The notes under the pieces are model-generated. The model was not told where the DNA came from, searched no databases, and saw only the letters and a program-made list of their open reading frames with translations. A program made the translations under genes and the position numbers. Shown here piece after piece: positions 8,424 through 17,282 of a DNA stretch of 64,000 nt. Numbering within the stretch: the stretch's first letter is position 1; each line of letters opens with the position of its first letter. This DNA comes from Planococcus maritimus (GTDB lineage: Bacteria > Bacillota > Bacilli > Bacillales_A > Planococcaceae): positions 1 to 64,000 of the forward strand of contig NZ_LTZG01000032.1 of NCBI RefSeq assembly GCF_001592825.1, given 5' to 3'.

Positions 8424-9014
8424 TCAGCTTTTCTCCCGGTAGCGTGCAATGGCTTCGATGCGATTGCTCGCTTCAAGTTTATCAAGAATCGTGGAAATGT
8501 AATTGCGTACGGTCCCTGTCGTAATAAACAACTCTTTCGCAATTTCCTTCGTGCTTCGCCCTTCTGTGATCAATTCCATGACTTGGCGCTCGCGTTCGGT
8601 CAGCGGATTGCTTCCGGCATACGCCAAATCGACGAGTTCCGGCGCATAAATCCGGCGGCCATCCATGATGGTGCGGATCGAAGTGCCGAGTTCCTCGCTC
8701 GGGCTGTCTTTCAATAGATAGCCGCTGACGCCAGCTTTCCGTGCCCGTTCGAAATAACCTGAACGGGCGAACGTCGTCAGGATGATGGTCTTGCATGGGT
8801 GGTCTTTTAAGGCTTCTGCCGCATCCAGCCCGCTCTTGACCGGCATTTCGATATCCATGATGCAGACATCAGGGTTCAGCTCCTCCACTAAGCGAATCGC
8901 TTCTTCCCCATTCGGTGCCATGCCCACTACTTCCAAATCGTCTTCTAGATCCAATAATGACCCAAGCGCCCCAAGCATCATGCGCTGGTCTTCCGCCAAT
9001 ACGATTCGAATCAT
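8424..9014 (-). CDS. desR: response regulator DesR (cold-responsive, NarL/LuxR type)
   Basis: 196 residues: receiver domain 1-120 with phosphoacceptor Asp54 (CIMDIEMP), then a LuxR-type helix-turn-helix at about 135-192 (LTERERQVMELI...TVRNYISTILDKL). In B. subtilis DesR phosphorylated at Asp54 switches on the fatty acid desaturase gene when the membrane becomes too ordered. Its start overlaps the desK stop by 4 bp (ATGA), so the two are translationally coupled. Gene order des-desK-desR matches B. subtilis. Confidence 0.95.
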   Translation of the reverse strand: MIRIVLAEDQRMMLGALGSLLDLEDDLEVVGMAPNGEEAIRLVEELNPDVCIMDIEMPVKSGLDAAEALKDHPCKTIILTTFARSGYFERARKAGVSGYLLKDSPSEELGTSIRTIMDGRRIYAPELVDLAYAGSNPLTERERQVMELITEGRSTKEIAKELFITTGTVRNYISTILDKLEASNRIEAIARYREKS

Positions 9015-10150
9015 GAATTTCTCCCCTCCAAATCTTGGTAAAGAATGACGTTGGGCACTCGAATGTTCAAAGTCGTGCCATCCATCACTTCGACATCAAC
9101 TTGCCCATTAACGAAATCTAGCCGCTCCCGCATGCCCGTCAGCCCATTTCCTTGAATGAGCGGATTGCCTTCAGGAAAGCCCACGCCATCGTCTTGCACT
9201 TGCACCAGAATGTCGTTCGGTGTCTGCTTGATCAGCACCGTACAACGAGACGCTGCGCTATGTTTCACGACATTAGTCACCGCTTCTTTCAAACACATGC
9301 TCAGCACATGCTCCATCAACAATGGTGTGTTGTTGAGCTTGGCGCTGCCATAAAAGACGAAATCCATATCCGCGGCCCGCAAGATTTGCTGAATGCGCAC
9401 TAGCTCGTCTTCGAGTTTGGTGCCGCGCATATCTGTCACCAATTCCCGCACTTCTTTCAGCGCTGTGCGCGCCGTCTGGCGAACGTCTTGGATCTCAGCC
9501 GCTGCGCGTTCAGGGTCTTTACTAAGTAGTTTCCCCGCTAAGTCGCTTTTCAAGCCGATCAACGATAATTTTTGGCCAAGCGTATCGTGCAGGTCACGTG
9601 CGATCCGTTCGCGCTCTTCAATCAATACCAACTGGGAAATCCGTCTATTGGCGTCTTCGAGCGCCCCTTCGAGCTTCTCGCGTTTATGCCGGTTATAAGT
9701 ATTAAACGGCAGTAAGATGACACCGAGAACACTCAAGATGATGAAGGGTAATTGTGTCATATACAATTCAAAATCCATGATCATCCCGTAAATAATAGCC
9801 GCGATCGTCGTTCCGATATGCAGGCCATAAATGATGAAAAATCCGACTTTGCTACGGATATTGCCGATAAAGAATGCTAGAAAAATTGCCAGGTAAACAT
9901 AGCCGAATAAAAAAATCATTGCGACGTTGATGATCATCTCAACACTCACCCACAAGTACACGAAGAAAGAATGTGAACTAAACGACAGGCGATAAGCAAT
10001 AAAAAACGCCGCTAGCAAGATAATACCTGCTGCGATTTCCGTCAGAGAAGACGAACGGAAAATGAAAAAGAATGGCAAAATGCAAAAGATTGTCCAGGCA
10101 TAGATGCTTAGCCACGTATTACGGGGGAAAATTTGATACCAGTTCTGCAT
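9011..10150 (-). CDS. desK: membrane thermosensor histidine kinase DesK
   Basis: 379 residues: about five membrane segments to residue 150, a dimerisation helix with ERERIARDLHDTLGQK, and a HATPase_c domain ending near DDGVGFPEGN. The phosphorylated His falls at residue 188, the same number as in B. subtilis DesK. It senses membrane order and acts as kinase in the cold or phosphatase when warm toward DesR. It lies downstream of des after a hairpin (10242-10275), so its level may be set by read-through or by its own promoter. Confidence 0.95.
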   Translation of the reverse strand: MQNWYQIFPRNTWLSIYAWTIFCILPFFFIFRSSSLTEIAAGIILLAAFFIAYRLSFSSHSFFVYLWVSVEMIINVAMIFLFGYVYLAIFLAFFIGNIRSKVGFFIIYGLHIGTTIAAIIYGMIMDFELYMTQLPFIILSVLGVILLPFNTYNRHKREKLEGALEDANRRISQLVLIEERERIARDLHDTLGQKLSLIGLKSDLAGKLLSKDPERAAAEIQDVRQTARTALKEVRELVTDMRGTKLEDELVRIQQILRAADMDFVFYGSAKLNNTPLLMEHVLSMCLKEAVTNVVKHSAASRCTVLIKQTPNDILVQVQDDGVGFPEGNPLIQGNGLTGMRERLDFVNGQVDVEVMDGTTLNIRVPNVILYQDLEGRNS

Positions 10151-10241
10151 AATTGCCTCCTCATGTTTCTTTCTTCTATCATATCAAAGCTCGAAGCTAA
10201 AAAGAAAACCCCTATTGCCATTGAAACGCATTTAAAGAAAA

Positions 10242-10275
10242 ACTGCCCTTGCCTCTAATGAGGGGCAAGGGCAGT
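10242..10275 (-). terminator. terminator or attenuator between des and desK
   Basis: Stem ACTGCCCTTGCC/GGCAAGGGCAGT with an 8-10 nt loop and, on the minus strand, TTTTCTTT. It separates des from desKR, which would let des be made in excess of the kinase and regulator. Confidence 0.85.
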
Positions 10276-10281
10276 TCCGCT

Positions 10282-11301
10282 TTATTGCTGTGCTGTCCGG
10301 GACTCACCAAGCAAATGCTTGATCGCGCCGAATGTCACAAATCTTTTGTTCTCTTCGTCGTATACTTTGTACTTCAACGATTGGAAGCTTGTTTTTAAGT
10401 TGACCGTCGTCGCTTTTTGAAGCGGCGGTGTCGATACGTGCGCCTTTTCCAAATTATAGTTCGGCACACGCGGGCTCAAGTGATGAACATGGTGGAAGCC
10501 GATGTTGCCAGTCACCCATTGCAGAACTTTCGGCAATTCATAATACGAGCTGCCTTCGATTGCTGCTTTCACGTAATCCCATTCGCTTTCGTCCTCAAAA
10601 TACGAATCCTCGAATGTATGCTGGATGTAGAACAACCAAATGCCCAGTGCCCCAGCAGTAAACATGATCGTACCTTGGATCAAAACGAATGCCTGCCAGC
10701 CGATCGCTAAGATCATGATCGTGTAAAGAACTACAAGTGAAGCATTAATTAAATACGTATTGTTACGCTCTTTCTTACGTGCATCTTTGCGATTGAAACG
10801 GCTTGAGATTAAGACTAGGAATAACGGCCCTAAGCCAAACATAACGAGAGGGTTGCGGTACATGCGGTATTTGAAACGTTCCCATTTAGAAGCTTCTACA
10901 TACTCGTCAATTGTCATGACCCAGATGTCACCGACTCCGCGCTTGTCAAGGTTACCACTCGACGCGTGATGGATTGCGTGCTCGCGTTTCCATTTTTCAT
11001 AAGCGAAAAGGGTTAAGATTCCGGTAATCGTTCCGACGACTGCGTTCGCTTTTTTGTTTTTGAAGAACGAGCCATGTGTGCAATCATGGAAAATGATGAA
11101 CATGCGAACGACAAATCCAGCTGCGACAATGGAAATCCCGACTGTCAACCAAACGGAAACATCCAATGCGAGATATGCTAAAAACCAAAGAACGAGAAAT
11201 GGTGGTATGGTGTTGATCATTTGTTGAACGCTTGCTTTAACATCTGCTTTTTCGAAAGGGGCGACAAACTTACGTAATTGCGCTGTCTTTTCTTTGCTCA
11301 T
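10282..11301 (-). CDS. des: acyl-lipid fatty acid desaturase Des
   Basis: 339 residues, membrane-bound di-iron desaturase. The three histidine boxes are HDCTHG, HAIHHASSG and HHVHHL, with about four membrane segments between them. In B. subtilis the enzyme puts a delta-5 double bond into existing phospholipid acyl chains at low temperature. Start is taken at MSKEKTAQ because TTAGGAGGAAGACAAGAG precedes that ATG; 35 further upstream codons are open but have no ribosome site. First gene of des-desK-desR. Confidence 0.95.
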   Translation of the reverse strand: MSKEKTAQLRKFVAPFEKADVKASVQQMINTIPPFLVLWFLAYLALDVSVWLTVGISIVAAGFVVRMFIIFHDCTHGSFFKNKKANAVVGTITGILTLFAYEKWKREHAIHHASSGNLDKRGVGDIWVMTIDEYVEASKWERFKYRMYRNPLVMFGLGPLFLVLISSRFNRKDARKKERNNTYLINASLVVLYTIMILAIGWQAFVLIQGTIMFTAGALGIWLFYIQHTFEDSYFEDESEWDYVKAAIEGSSYYELPKVLQWVTGNIGFHHVHHLSPRVPNYNLEKAHVSTPPLQKATTVNLKTSFQSLKYKVYDEENKRFVTFGAIKHLLGESRTAQQ

Positions 11302-11405
11302 CTCTTGTCTTCCTCCTAAAATGGGCGTGCCCACCTGTTTACTTGTTAATCCACATATTACGCCCCTACCGCCTTCTTCATAAGACATAAACGTCTGTTT
11401 CCACA

Positions 11406-11421
11406 CATGACACCTGTCATG
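11406..11421. promoter_or_regulatory. palindrome CATGACA-CC-TGTCATG upstream of des, candidate DesR operator
   Basis: Two perfect 7-bp arms with a 2-bp centre, 105 bp before the des start and between the divergent des and 11508 genes. A plausible -10 (TAATAT on the minus strand, about 60 bp nearer to des) would put it in an activator position. Assignment to DesR is inference; I do not recall the exact B. subtilis site. Confidence 0.4.
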
Positions 11422-11507
11422 GTTTTTGTTTTTCCATAACTTTCTAAAATCAAGAAAAACGTGTATACTACTTGATATACAGAATAATCTGAATAGAGGT
11501 GAACACT

Positions 11508-11759
11508 ATGACAGGACTGGTAGCCGTCATTATGGTCTTTTCCATACCCCTCGTCGCCATTTGGACAGACTATTTAACTCGAAAGAAAAAAATGCACCAG
11601 CAGGCACTCGAGACGGAAGTGGAACTCGAAAAACTCAAGCACGACAATTACGTTATCGAAACACAGAAGCTGCGTCTCGAACTTGAGCAAATGAAGCTCG
11701 ACGACGCCTTGAAAAATCAACCACTCATAGCCGAACGACAAAAAGACGCGTCTGCATAG
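11508..11759 (+). CDS. small membrane-anchored coiled-coil protein
   Basis: 83 residues: a membrane segment at about 2-21 (GLVAVIMVFSIPLVAIWTDYL), a basic stop-transfer RKKK, then an amphipathic charged helix of about 45 residues likely to form a coiled coil. The shape recalls phage-shock PspB-like proteins, but I see no clear homology. ATG at 11508 is preferred over a GTG three codons upstream because GAGGTG lies 6-7 nt before it. Its stop codon sits in the loop/stem of the terminator. No function assigned. Confidence 0.75.
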   Translation: MTGLVAVIMVFSIPLVAIWTDYLTRKKKMHQQALETEVELEKLKHDNYVIETQKLRLELEQMKLDDALKNQPLIAERQKDASA

Positions 11760-11770
11760 ACGCGTCTTTT
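11741..11770. terminator. bidirectional terminator overlapping the 11508 gene stop
   Basis: Perfect stem AAAAGACGCGTC/GACGCGTCTTTT with a 6-nt loop. The TAG stop of the upstream gene lies at the loop-stem junction. Also terminates cydC from the other side. Confidence 0.92.
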
Positions 11771-11797
11771 TACATAGCTTTCAGCCAATGTGAACAC

Positions 11798-13501
11798 TCA
11801 GGCGAAAACTTCTTCTTCTATTTTTTTCAGCCCGTAGAAATAGCCGCGGCGTTCCATCAATTCCTGGTAAGTGCCTTGTTCGATCAAACGGCCATTTTCC
11901 AATACCAAGATATGATCCATATCTTCCAATCTCGATAAGTCGTGGCTGATGATGACAAACGTGTCTTCGGGGTGACGGGCGAACAATTCGCTGTAAATGG
12001 ACTGAGCGGTCACACCGTCCACCGATGAAAACGGTTCGTCCAGCAACCACAACCGTTCGCCTTTTAAGAAAGCCCTTGCCATCGCAAGGCGTTGTTTTTC
12101 GCCACCCGATAAATTTCGGCCTTTTTCATAAACCGGCGCAGCCAGTTCCAGATGGCCCAACCGTACAAGTTCAAGCGCTTCGTTTAGTTGTCCGGCATCT
12201 GCCTGCCCGTTGGCAATGCGCAAATTGCTTTCAATCGTCCCTGAAAAGAAATGATTTTCCTGCAGTACGACATTCATGCGCTGCCATACGTTTTCAGGGG
12301 CCATCTGGCTAAGCGCTTCGCCTCCTAAACGGATACTGCCGTTCTCAGGCTCTGCAGTTTTTAGCAATAGCTGCAATAAAGTCGATTTCCCGGAACCGCT
12401 CGGGCCGACAATGGCCGTTTTGGACCCTTGCGGCAACCGAAAATTGATTTCATCGAGCGCCAAGCGCCCATCGTTCGGATAGCGGTAGCTGAGGTGCTCT
12501 GCCTCAATGTTCACCGCCCCCTCCGGCATGCTCCCTGTGCTCTGGTCAGCTTCTTCAGCCACTACTTCGTCGAGCCTGCGCGCAGCAATTCGACTTTCTT
12601 CGTAATACGCCGGAAGTGCAGCAAGCGGGCCGACATTCTCAAATGCACCGAGCGACACCATCACCAGCATCGCTAAATACAAACCGGATAACTCTCCAAT
12701 CGACACGAAATACGCCCCCGTTGCCAAGACGACAAATGAAGTCAAAAAAGCCACGAACGCATTCAATGACTGAACTCGATTTTCCTCGAGCCCTTCGTTT
12801 TGCTGCGCCTGTTCGTAGCGCTGTGCGCTTTCTTGCAATTCTGCGCTTTTTTGATCGAGCGCTAAATGGATTTTCAAATCTTTGAAGCCGTAAAGGAATT
12901 CAGCCGATTGTGCCGAAAACGCGCCACGGGTTTGTCCCGTCGCATGCGTCTTTTTTCGTCTCCGCAGCGCGAAGAACGTTGGCAAAACAACGACGACAAG
13001 AATTGCACCCACAAAAATGGCCAAGGCCATCGGCAGCGAGTAAAACGATGTAAAGAACACCGTCGCCACCAAAACCATTCCGACCACAATTGGCGGATAC
13101 AATACGCGCAATAAGAAATTCTGCAAACTTTCTACGTCGCCGACAATACGTGACAGCAAATCACCGCTTTGGTGGCGCTGGAAAATACCCGGCGCGAGCG
13201 GAGCCAATCGCTCAAAGAAATTGCTCCGCAAATGGCCGAGCATCGTAAACGTCGCGCGGTGTGAAAACAGCCTTTCCGCGTAACGTGTAATCGCTGCTGC
13301 AAAACCGAATAGTTTCAGCGACGCCGCCATGACAACCAAGGTGGTCATCTGTGCTGTTAATGCGGCCTTTGAAATCAAATAGCCGCTCGCCCCTAAAAGC
13401 GCAACGCCTGCGAGCCCTGCTAGAAAGCCGAACACTACGGCAAGAGCAACATCACGTTTTTCTTTCAGTGTCAGCCAAAAAACCGTCTTTAATTCACCCA
13501 T
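11798..13501 (-). CDS. cydC: thiol reductant ABC exporter subunit CydC
   Basis: 567 residues: six-helix transmembrane domain to about 320, then an ATPase domain with GPSGSGKST, LSGGEKQRLAMARAF and WLLDEPFSSVDG. With CydD it forms the heterodimer exporting cysteine/glutathione-type thiols needed to assemble cytochrome bd. Its start overlaps the cydD end by 13 bp, so the two are coupled. cydAB is not in the window. Confidence 0.92.
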   Translation of the reverse strand: MGELKTVFWLTLKEKRDVALAVVFGFLAGLAGVALLGASGYLISKAALTAQMTTLVVMAASLKLFGFAAAITRYAERLFSHRATFTMLGHLRSNFFERLAPLAPGIFQRHQSGDLLSRIVGDVESLQNFLLRVLYPPIVVGMVLVATVFFTSFYSLPMALAIFVGAILVVVVLPTFFALRRRKKTHATGQTRGAFSAQSAEFLYGFKDLKIHLALDQKSAELQESAQRYEQAQQNEGLEENRVQSLNAFVAFLTSFVVLATGAYFVSIGELSGLYLAMLVMVSLGAFENVGPLAALPAYYEESRIAARRLDEVVAEEADQSTGSMPEGAVNIEAEHLSYRYPNDGRLALDEINFRLPQGSKTAIVGPSGSGKSTLLQLLLKTAEPENGSIRLGGEALSQMAPENVWQRMNVVLQENHFFSGTIESNLRIANGQADAGQLNEALELVRLGHLELAAPVYEKGRNLSGGEKQRLAMARAFLKGERLWLLDEPFSSVDGVTAQSIYSELFARHPEDTFVIISHDLSRLEDMDHILVLENGRLIEQGTYQELMERRGYFYGLKKIEEEVFA

Positions 13502-15219
13502 GCCTGTGTGCCTCCTTGCTGCGCCTCAATCATGGACCGGTAAGGGCTGAAGCTATTCATCAGCTCTGCGTGTGTGCCGATGGCTTTCACTCTTCCTTCG
13601 TCCAAGACAATAATGCGCGATGCATTACGGATCGTGTGCAAGCGGTGCGCAATCGTGATGACCGTTGCTTTTTTTGACAGCTCTTCGATGGCTTGTTGCA
13701 GTACTTGTTCTGTCTGAAGATCGAGGCCTGCTGTTGGTTCATCGAAAAACAGCAGTGCCGGCTTTTTGATAAACGCCCGCGCTAGCACGAGACGCTGCTT
13801 TTCACCGCCTGATAGCCCGCGTCCCGCCTCCCCGATTATCGTGTCGAATCCTTCAGGGAACGCTTCGATCAATTCCAGGATGCCTGCTTTCTGTGCTGCC
13901 GCCATCAGTTCTTGCGGCGCGACGACCCGGTCTGTGCCAAGGATGATGTTTTCCTTGATAGTTCCTGCAAATAAATACGGGTCTTGCGTAATATAGCTTA
14001 ATTGTCCAAACCATTCATCCTCGCTCATTTGTTCCTGCGGGATGCCATTGATCAGCAAGCGGCCGCTCGTTGCGGGCAATAATCCTGCCATGATATTCAA
14101 CAATGTGCTTTTACCGGAACCACTTAGCCCAACTAGCGCTGTGGACGTTCCTGCTTCCAGTGTGAAACTAGCCGGCTCCAGCTGAAATCCTTCCCCGTAC
14201 TGGAAACTTACCTGCTCTAACGCCAACTCAATCGGTCCGTGTACGGGCGTCGCCCCCCACACAACCGGTTGGTGGCTTTTCGCCAATTCTTCTGCCAATA
14301 ATTCAGCCGAGGCTGCACTTCCTCTTGCCGTATGAAAAGCGCTGCCGAACTCTTTCAATAGATTAAAGAAATCCGGAACGAGCAGCATCACAAGAAAGGC
14401 CGGGAAAAATGTAATGCTGTCGAAGACTACAAGACGCAAACCGATTTCGAGCGCGATAATTCCGATGCTCAACATGGAGATGTATTCGAGTGTCAATGAA
14501 GACAGGAAAGCTGACTTCAAAACGTCCATCGTCGAATCACGGAATTTCAAACTATTATCACGGATGGTGTCACTTTGACGCTTCGCCTGTCCGAACAAAC
14601 GTAAAGTCGTCAATCCTTGTAACACGTCGAGGAAAGCGCCGGAAAAACTGGCCAATTGCTCGACTTTTTCATCTGCCTTCTGTTTCGTCCGTTTGCCGAC
14701 AATCGCCATGAACAATGGAATGAATGGTGCCGTGATCAAAATGATCAGCCCCGTCGTCCAGTTCAAGTAAAAAATCACCCCGAGCAATAGCAACGGAATG
14801 GTATAGCTTTGGATCATTTGTGGGATATATTTGCTGAAATAGCCATCTGTGCCATCGACCGCTTCAAGCAGCAAGCCGACCTTGCGCCCCGACTGCCCCG
14901 CTATCGACCCTTGGAGCGGATTTTCCTTGTACGCAGCGATCAATTCCCGACGCAACCGGCGTCTCGCCTCAACAGAAAGCGTCACACCGAGCCGGCCGAT
15001 CGCATAACTTGCGCCCGCCCGCAACAGAATGACCGCCAATAAAGCGGCCAATAGCGGCATCACCTCTTCAAAAGCCGCATCTTTCAAAAAGACTTCGTCT
15101 GCCACCCAGACGAAAAACAAAGCTTGCCCAATCATGGCGAGCCCTTTGGCTAAGGATGCTAGAAACAATAACCGTATGCGATTGTTTTGGCTGTAAGCCC
15201 TTTGCTTCAAACTGCCCAT
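13489..15219 (-). CDS. cydD: thiol reductant ABC exporter subunit CydD
   Basis: About 576 residues: transmembrane domain to about 310, then GLSGSGKST, LSGGEKQRLVLARAF and LLFFDEPTAGLD. Partner of CydC in cytochrome bd assembly. Start chosen at ATG (MGSLKQRAYS) with AGAAAGGG 8 nt before it; a GTG seven codons upstream (15240) has only GGGGG at very short distance. First gene of cydDC. Confidence 0.92.
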   Translation of the reverse strand: MGSLKQRAYSQNNRIRLLFLASLAKGLAMIGQALFFVWVADEVFLKDAAFEEVMPLLAALLAVILLRAGASYAIGRLGVTLSVEARRRLRRELIAAYKENPLQGSIAGQSGRKVGLLLEAVDGTDGYFSKYIPQMIQSYTIPLLLLGVIFYLNWTTGLIILITAPFIPLFMAIVGKRTKQKADEKVEQLASFSGAFLDVLQGLTTLRLFGQAKRQSDTIRDNSLKFRDSTMDVLKSAFLSSLTLEYISMLSIGIIALEIGLRLVVFDSITFFPAFLVMLLVPDFFNLLKEFGSAFHTARGSAASAELLAEELAKSHQPVVWGATPVHGPIELALEQVSFQYGEGFQLEPASFTLEAGTSTALVGLSGSGKSTLLNIMAGLLPATSGRLLINGIPQEQMSEDEWFGQLSYITQDPYLFAGTIKENIILGTDRVVAPQELMAAAQKAGILELIEAFPEGFDTIIGEAGRGLSGGEKQRLVLARAFIKKPALLFFDEPTAGLDLQTEQVLQQAIEELSKKATVITIAHRLHTIRNASRIIVLDEGRVKAIGTHAELMNSFSPYRSMIEAQQGGTQAWVN

Positions 15220-15348
15220 TGCTATCGCCCTTTCTTTCACATACCCCCATTATAAAGGAGCACGCGACGGATTCCTTTAGGGACGCACACTGTGAGCGTC
15301 ATTTCCCGGGAAATTGTTACAAAACGGTTCACATTTCACAAAGAAAAA

Positions 15349-15369
15349 CCGCACAGCAAAGCTGTGCGG
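15349..15369 (-). terminator. intrinsic terminator of the small 15382 gene
   Basis: Perfect 9-bp stem CCGCACAGC/GCTGTGCGG, followed on the minus strand by TTTTTCTTT. Its presence supports transcription of the tiny gene before it. Confidence 0.85.
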
Positions 15370-15381
15370 CTTGAATATCGT

Positions 15382-15555
15382 CTATTTGTTCCTATTACGG
15401 TTTGTGTTCCCAGATGGCGGAAAAATGATGTCCTGTAACCACAAGGCATCGTCTTGGATCTTCCTCTTCAAGGAAGTATCCAGGCATTCCCGGCACTCTG
15501 TCGTTAATTTCTGCAGTTCGTATTCAAAGACTGCTTCTTCCTCTTTCGTGATCAT
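15382..15555 (-). CDS. small hypothetical protein, 57 residues
   Basis: MITKEEEAVFEYELQKLTTE then CRECL (a CxxC pair) and an Asn/Arg tail. ATG at 15555 follows AAAGGTGAT at about 9 nt; a GTG nine codons upstream is an alternative. A strong terminator lies immediately downstream. I do not recognise the family. The two Cys could bind metal or be redox-active, which is only a guess. Confidence 0.6.
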   Translation of the reverse strand: MITKEEEAVFEYELQKLTTECRECLDTSLKRKIQDDALWLQDIIFPPSGNTNRNRNK

Positions 15556-15672
15556 GGCATATACATCACCTTTCGACACCAACGCGAGGAGTGCGCACGT
15601 GACCCATTATCTAACACTTTACCCGTTTTTTGAAACCTTATTCCTCTTTTTAAAAAATCGCCTCTTTTTTAT

Positions 15673-16395
15673 TTACAAAAATAATAACAAAATCGAATAG
15701 ACCGACAGCCCGGCGACAAAAGCGCCCAAACTGCTTTCCCGCTCTTCCGGCAATTCTTCTTTCAACACGTTCAGGATAATACCGCCCGCAATCAAAGCCA
15801 TGAGAAACGCAATGATCAATTCGTGAACTTCCGTCAACCAGCCGATTGCCCAACCGGCTGCGATGGCTGCAGCAAGAAGCCATCTGCCATATCGGTCATA
15901 TTCGCCTTTATGCGCCGCCCTTAGGCCTTTATCATTCGTGATGAAATGAACGCCGAGCGCAATGAAGAACAGGGACATCCCGACCATCCCTTCGAACTCC
16001 TCACGAATCATCAAATAGCCGATGACCCCGTTGTAAATGGCGAAAGAAGCGATGTGGATCCAGAAAACGCCTGCTGTAGATTGACCTTCTGCTGTCTTGC
16101 GTTTCGAATTCTTCACCATTTGCTCCAACCCGTAAAACAGCACAAGCCCAACCATGGCAGCAAGGTAAATATGATTGCTCAAGAACCCTTCACCGGGCGC
16201 GCCAAATTCTTTATGGACCGCTTCCTGGAATTCACCCAGCTCAGGCAGCAAGTGCAAAAATACATAGGCAACGGAAACGCCGCCTGCTATGGACAGGAAG
16301 CGACTGCGCGGTACAGCTCTCAAAAATTTCATGTTTTTTGAGAATAGATGGATCAGAATAAATCCTATGACAAACAAGAAGCTAAGCCACTCCAA
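15673..16395 (-). CDS. eight-segment membrane protein of unknown function, ZIP-like layout
   Basis: 240 residues, mostly hydrophobic, with about eight membrane helices. Segments such as VFLHLLPELGEF, a His/Glu-containing HELIIAFLMALIAGGIILNVLKEELPEE, and the short final helix recall ZIP metal permeases, but canonical ZIP metal residues are not clearly present. Start is TTG at 16395 with GGAGGGG 4 nt upstream. It lies just downstream of the wrbA terminator. Function not assigned. Confidence 0.75.
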   Translation of the reverse strand: MEWLSFLFVIGFILIHLFSKNMKFLRAVPRSRFLSIAGGVSVAYVFLHLLPELGEFQEAVHKEFGAPGEGFLSNHIYLAAMVGLVLFYGLEQMVKNSKRKTAEGQSTAGVFWIHIASFAIYNGVIGYLMIREEFEGMVGMSLFFIALGVHFITNDKGLRAAHKGEYDRYGRWLLAAAIAAGWAIGWLTEVHELIIAFLMALIAGGIILNVLKEELPEERESSLGAFVAGLSVYSILLLFL

Positions 16396-16418
16396 GATAC
16401 CCCTCCTCCACTAAAAAA

Positions 16419-16448
16419 GCAGACAGGCGCATTCATTCGCCCATCTGC
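16419..16448 (-). terminator. intrinsic terminator of wrbA
   Basis: GCAGACAGGCG/CGCCCATCTGC stem with a small internal mismatch, followed on the minus strand by TTTTTT. Confidence 0.75.
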
Positions 16449-16476
16449 CAGCTTGCTTTTGGCATGTAGTTGTCAA

Positions 16477-17091
16477 TTACCCGTTCAAGCCATCTTTAAC
16501 CCATCCAGCAACTTTCACCGTCCGCTTCGCTTGGTAGGCGACGGCGTCTTCCACATCTTCGACCATATTGCCGTCTTGGTCAACGCTGACGCTTGTGCCG
16601 TAAGGGTTTCCTCCCGCTTTAAATAGTGATTCGTCCGTATAACCCGGAGCCGCGATAATCGCTCCCCAATGATGCATCGTCGTGTAAACCGCGAGTACGG
16701 TCGCTTCCTGGCCACCGTGAGGGTTTTGTGCAGAAGACATCGCGCTTACCACTTTGTTTGCGAGCTTTCCTTGCGCCCATAGACCGCCTGTTGTATCCAG
16801 GAATTGCTGCACTTGGGAAGAGACGTGGCCAAAGCGGGTCGGCACACTGAAGATAATGGCATCTGCCCATTCGAGCAAATCAGTATCAGCTTCCGGCACG
16901 TCCTGTGTCGCCTCATAATGCGCTTTCCAGGCTGGATTCGATTCAATCGCTTCCATCGGCGCATTTTCTTTCACTTTCGCCACTTTGACTTCTGCACCCG
17001 CTTCTTTGGCAGACGTTTCTGCCCATTGTGCCATCTGGTAATTGGTACCGGTCGAGCTATAATAGATGATTGCTAATTTTACATTGCTCAT
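16477..17091 (-). CDS. wrbA: NAD(P)H:quinone oxidoreductase WrbA-type flavoprotein
   Basis: 204 residues with a flavodoxin-like FMN-binding start (LAIIYYSSTGTNYQMAQWAE), the FSVPTRFGHVSSQVQQFLD loop and HHWGAIIAAPGY, all WrbA hallmarks. It reduces quinones by two electrons and so limits oxidative stress. Length is normal. Monocistronic with its own terminator. Confidence 0.93.
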   Translation of the reverse strand: MSNVKLAIIYYSSTGTNYQMAQWAETSAKEAGAEVKVAKVKENAPMEAIESNPAWKAHYEATQDVPEADTDLLEWADAIIFSVPTRFGHVSSQVQQFLDTTGGLWAQGKLANKVVSAMSSAQNPHGGQEATVLAVYTTMHHWGAIIAAPGYTDESLFKAGGNPYGTSVSVDQDGNMVEDVEDAVAYQAKRTVKVAGWVKDGLNG

Positions 17092-17240
17092 GTCATAACC
17101 TCTCCTTTATCAATATGCTCCGTGGCTTGGATAAAATATCCTACTTTCAAGATAACTTCTATCACTTGTGTGCCCTATTTGCGGAAAAGCTAAACTTTTT
17201 TCGGAATTTCAAAATAATAACCGGGCTGTTTCACTCCAAC

Positions 17241-17277
17241 AAAAAACCAGATGACAAGTGCGGTCATCTGGTTTTTT
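17241..17277 (-). terminator. bidirectional-type terminator after the acyl-CoA ligase
   Basis: AAAAAACCAGATGAC/GTCATCTGGTTTTTT, 15-bp perfect stem with a 7-nt loop. Confidence 0.92.
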
Positions 17278-17282
17278 GCTTA

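Noticed and set aside
15316..15343. TTGTGAAATGTGAACC upstream of cydD as a Rex site
   Set aside because: The two TGTGAA halves are direct, not inverted, so it does not match the Rex palindrome.
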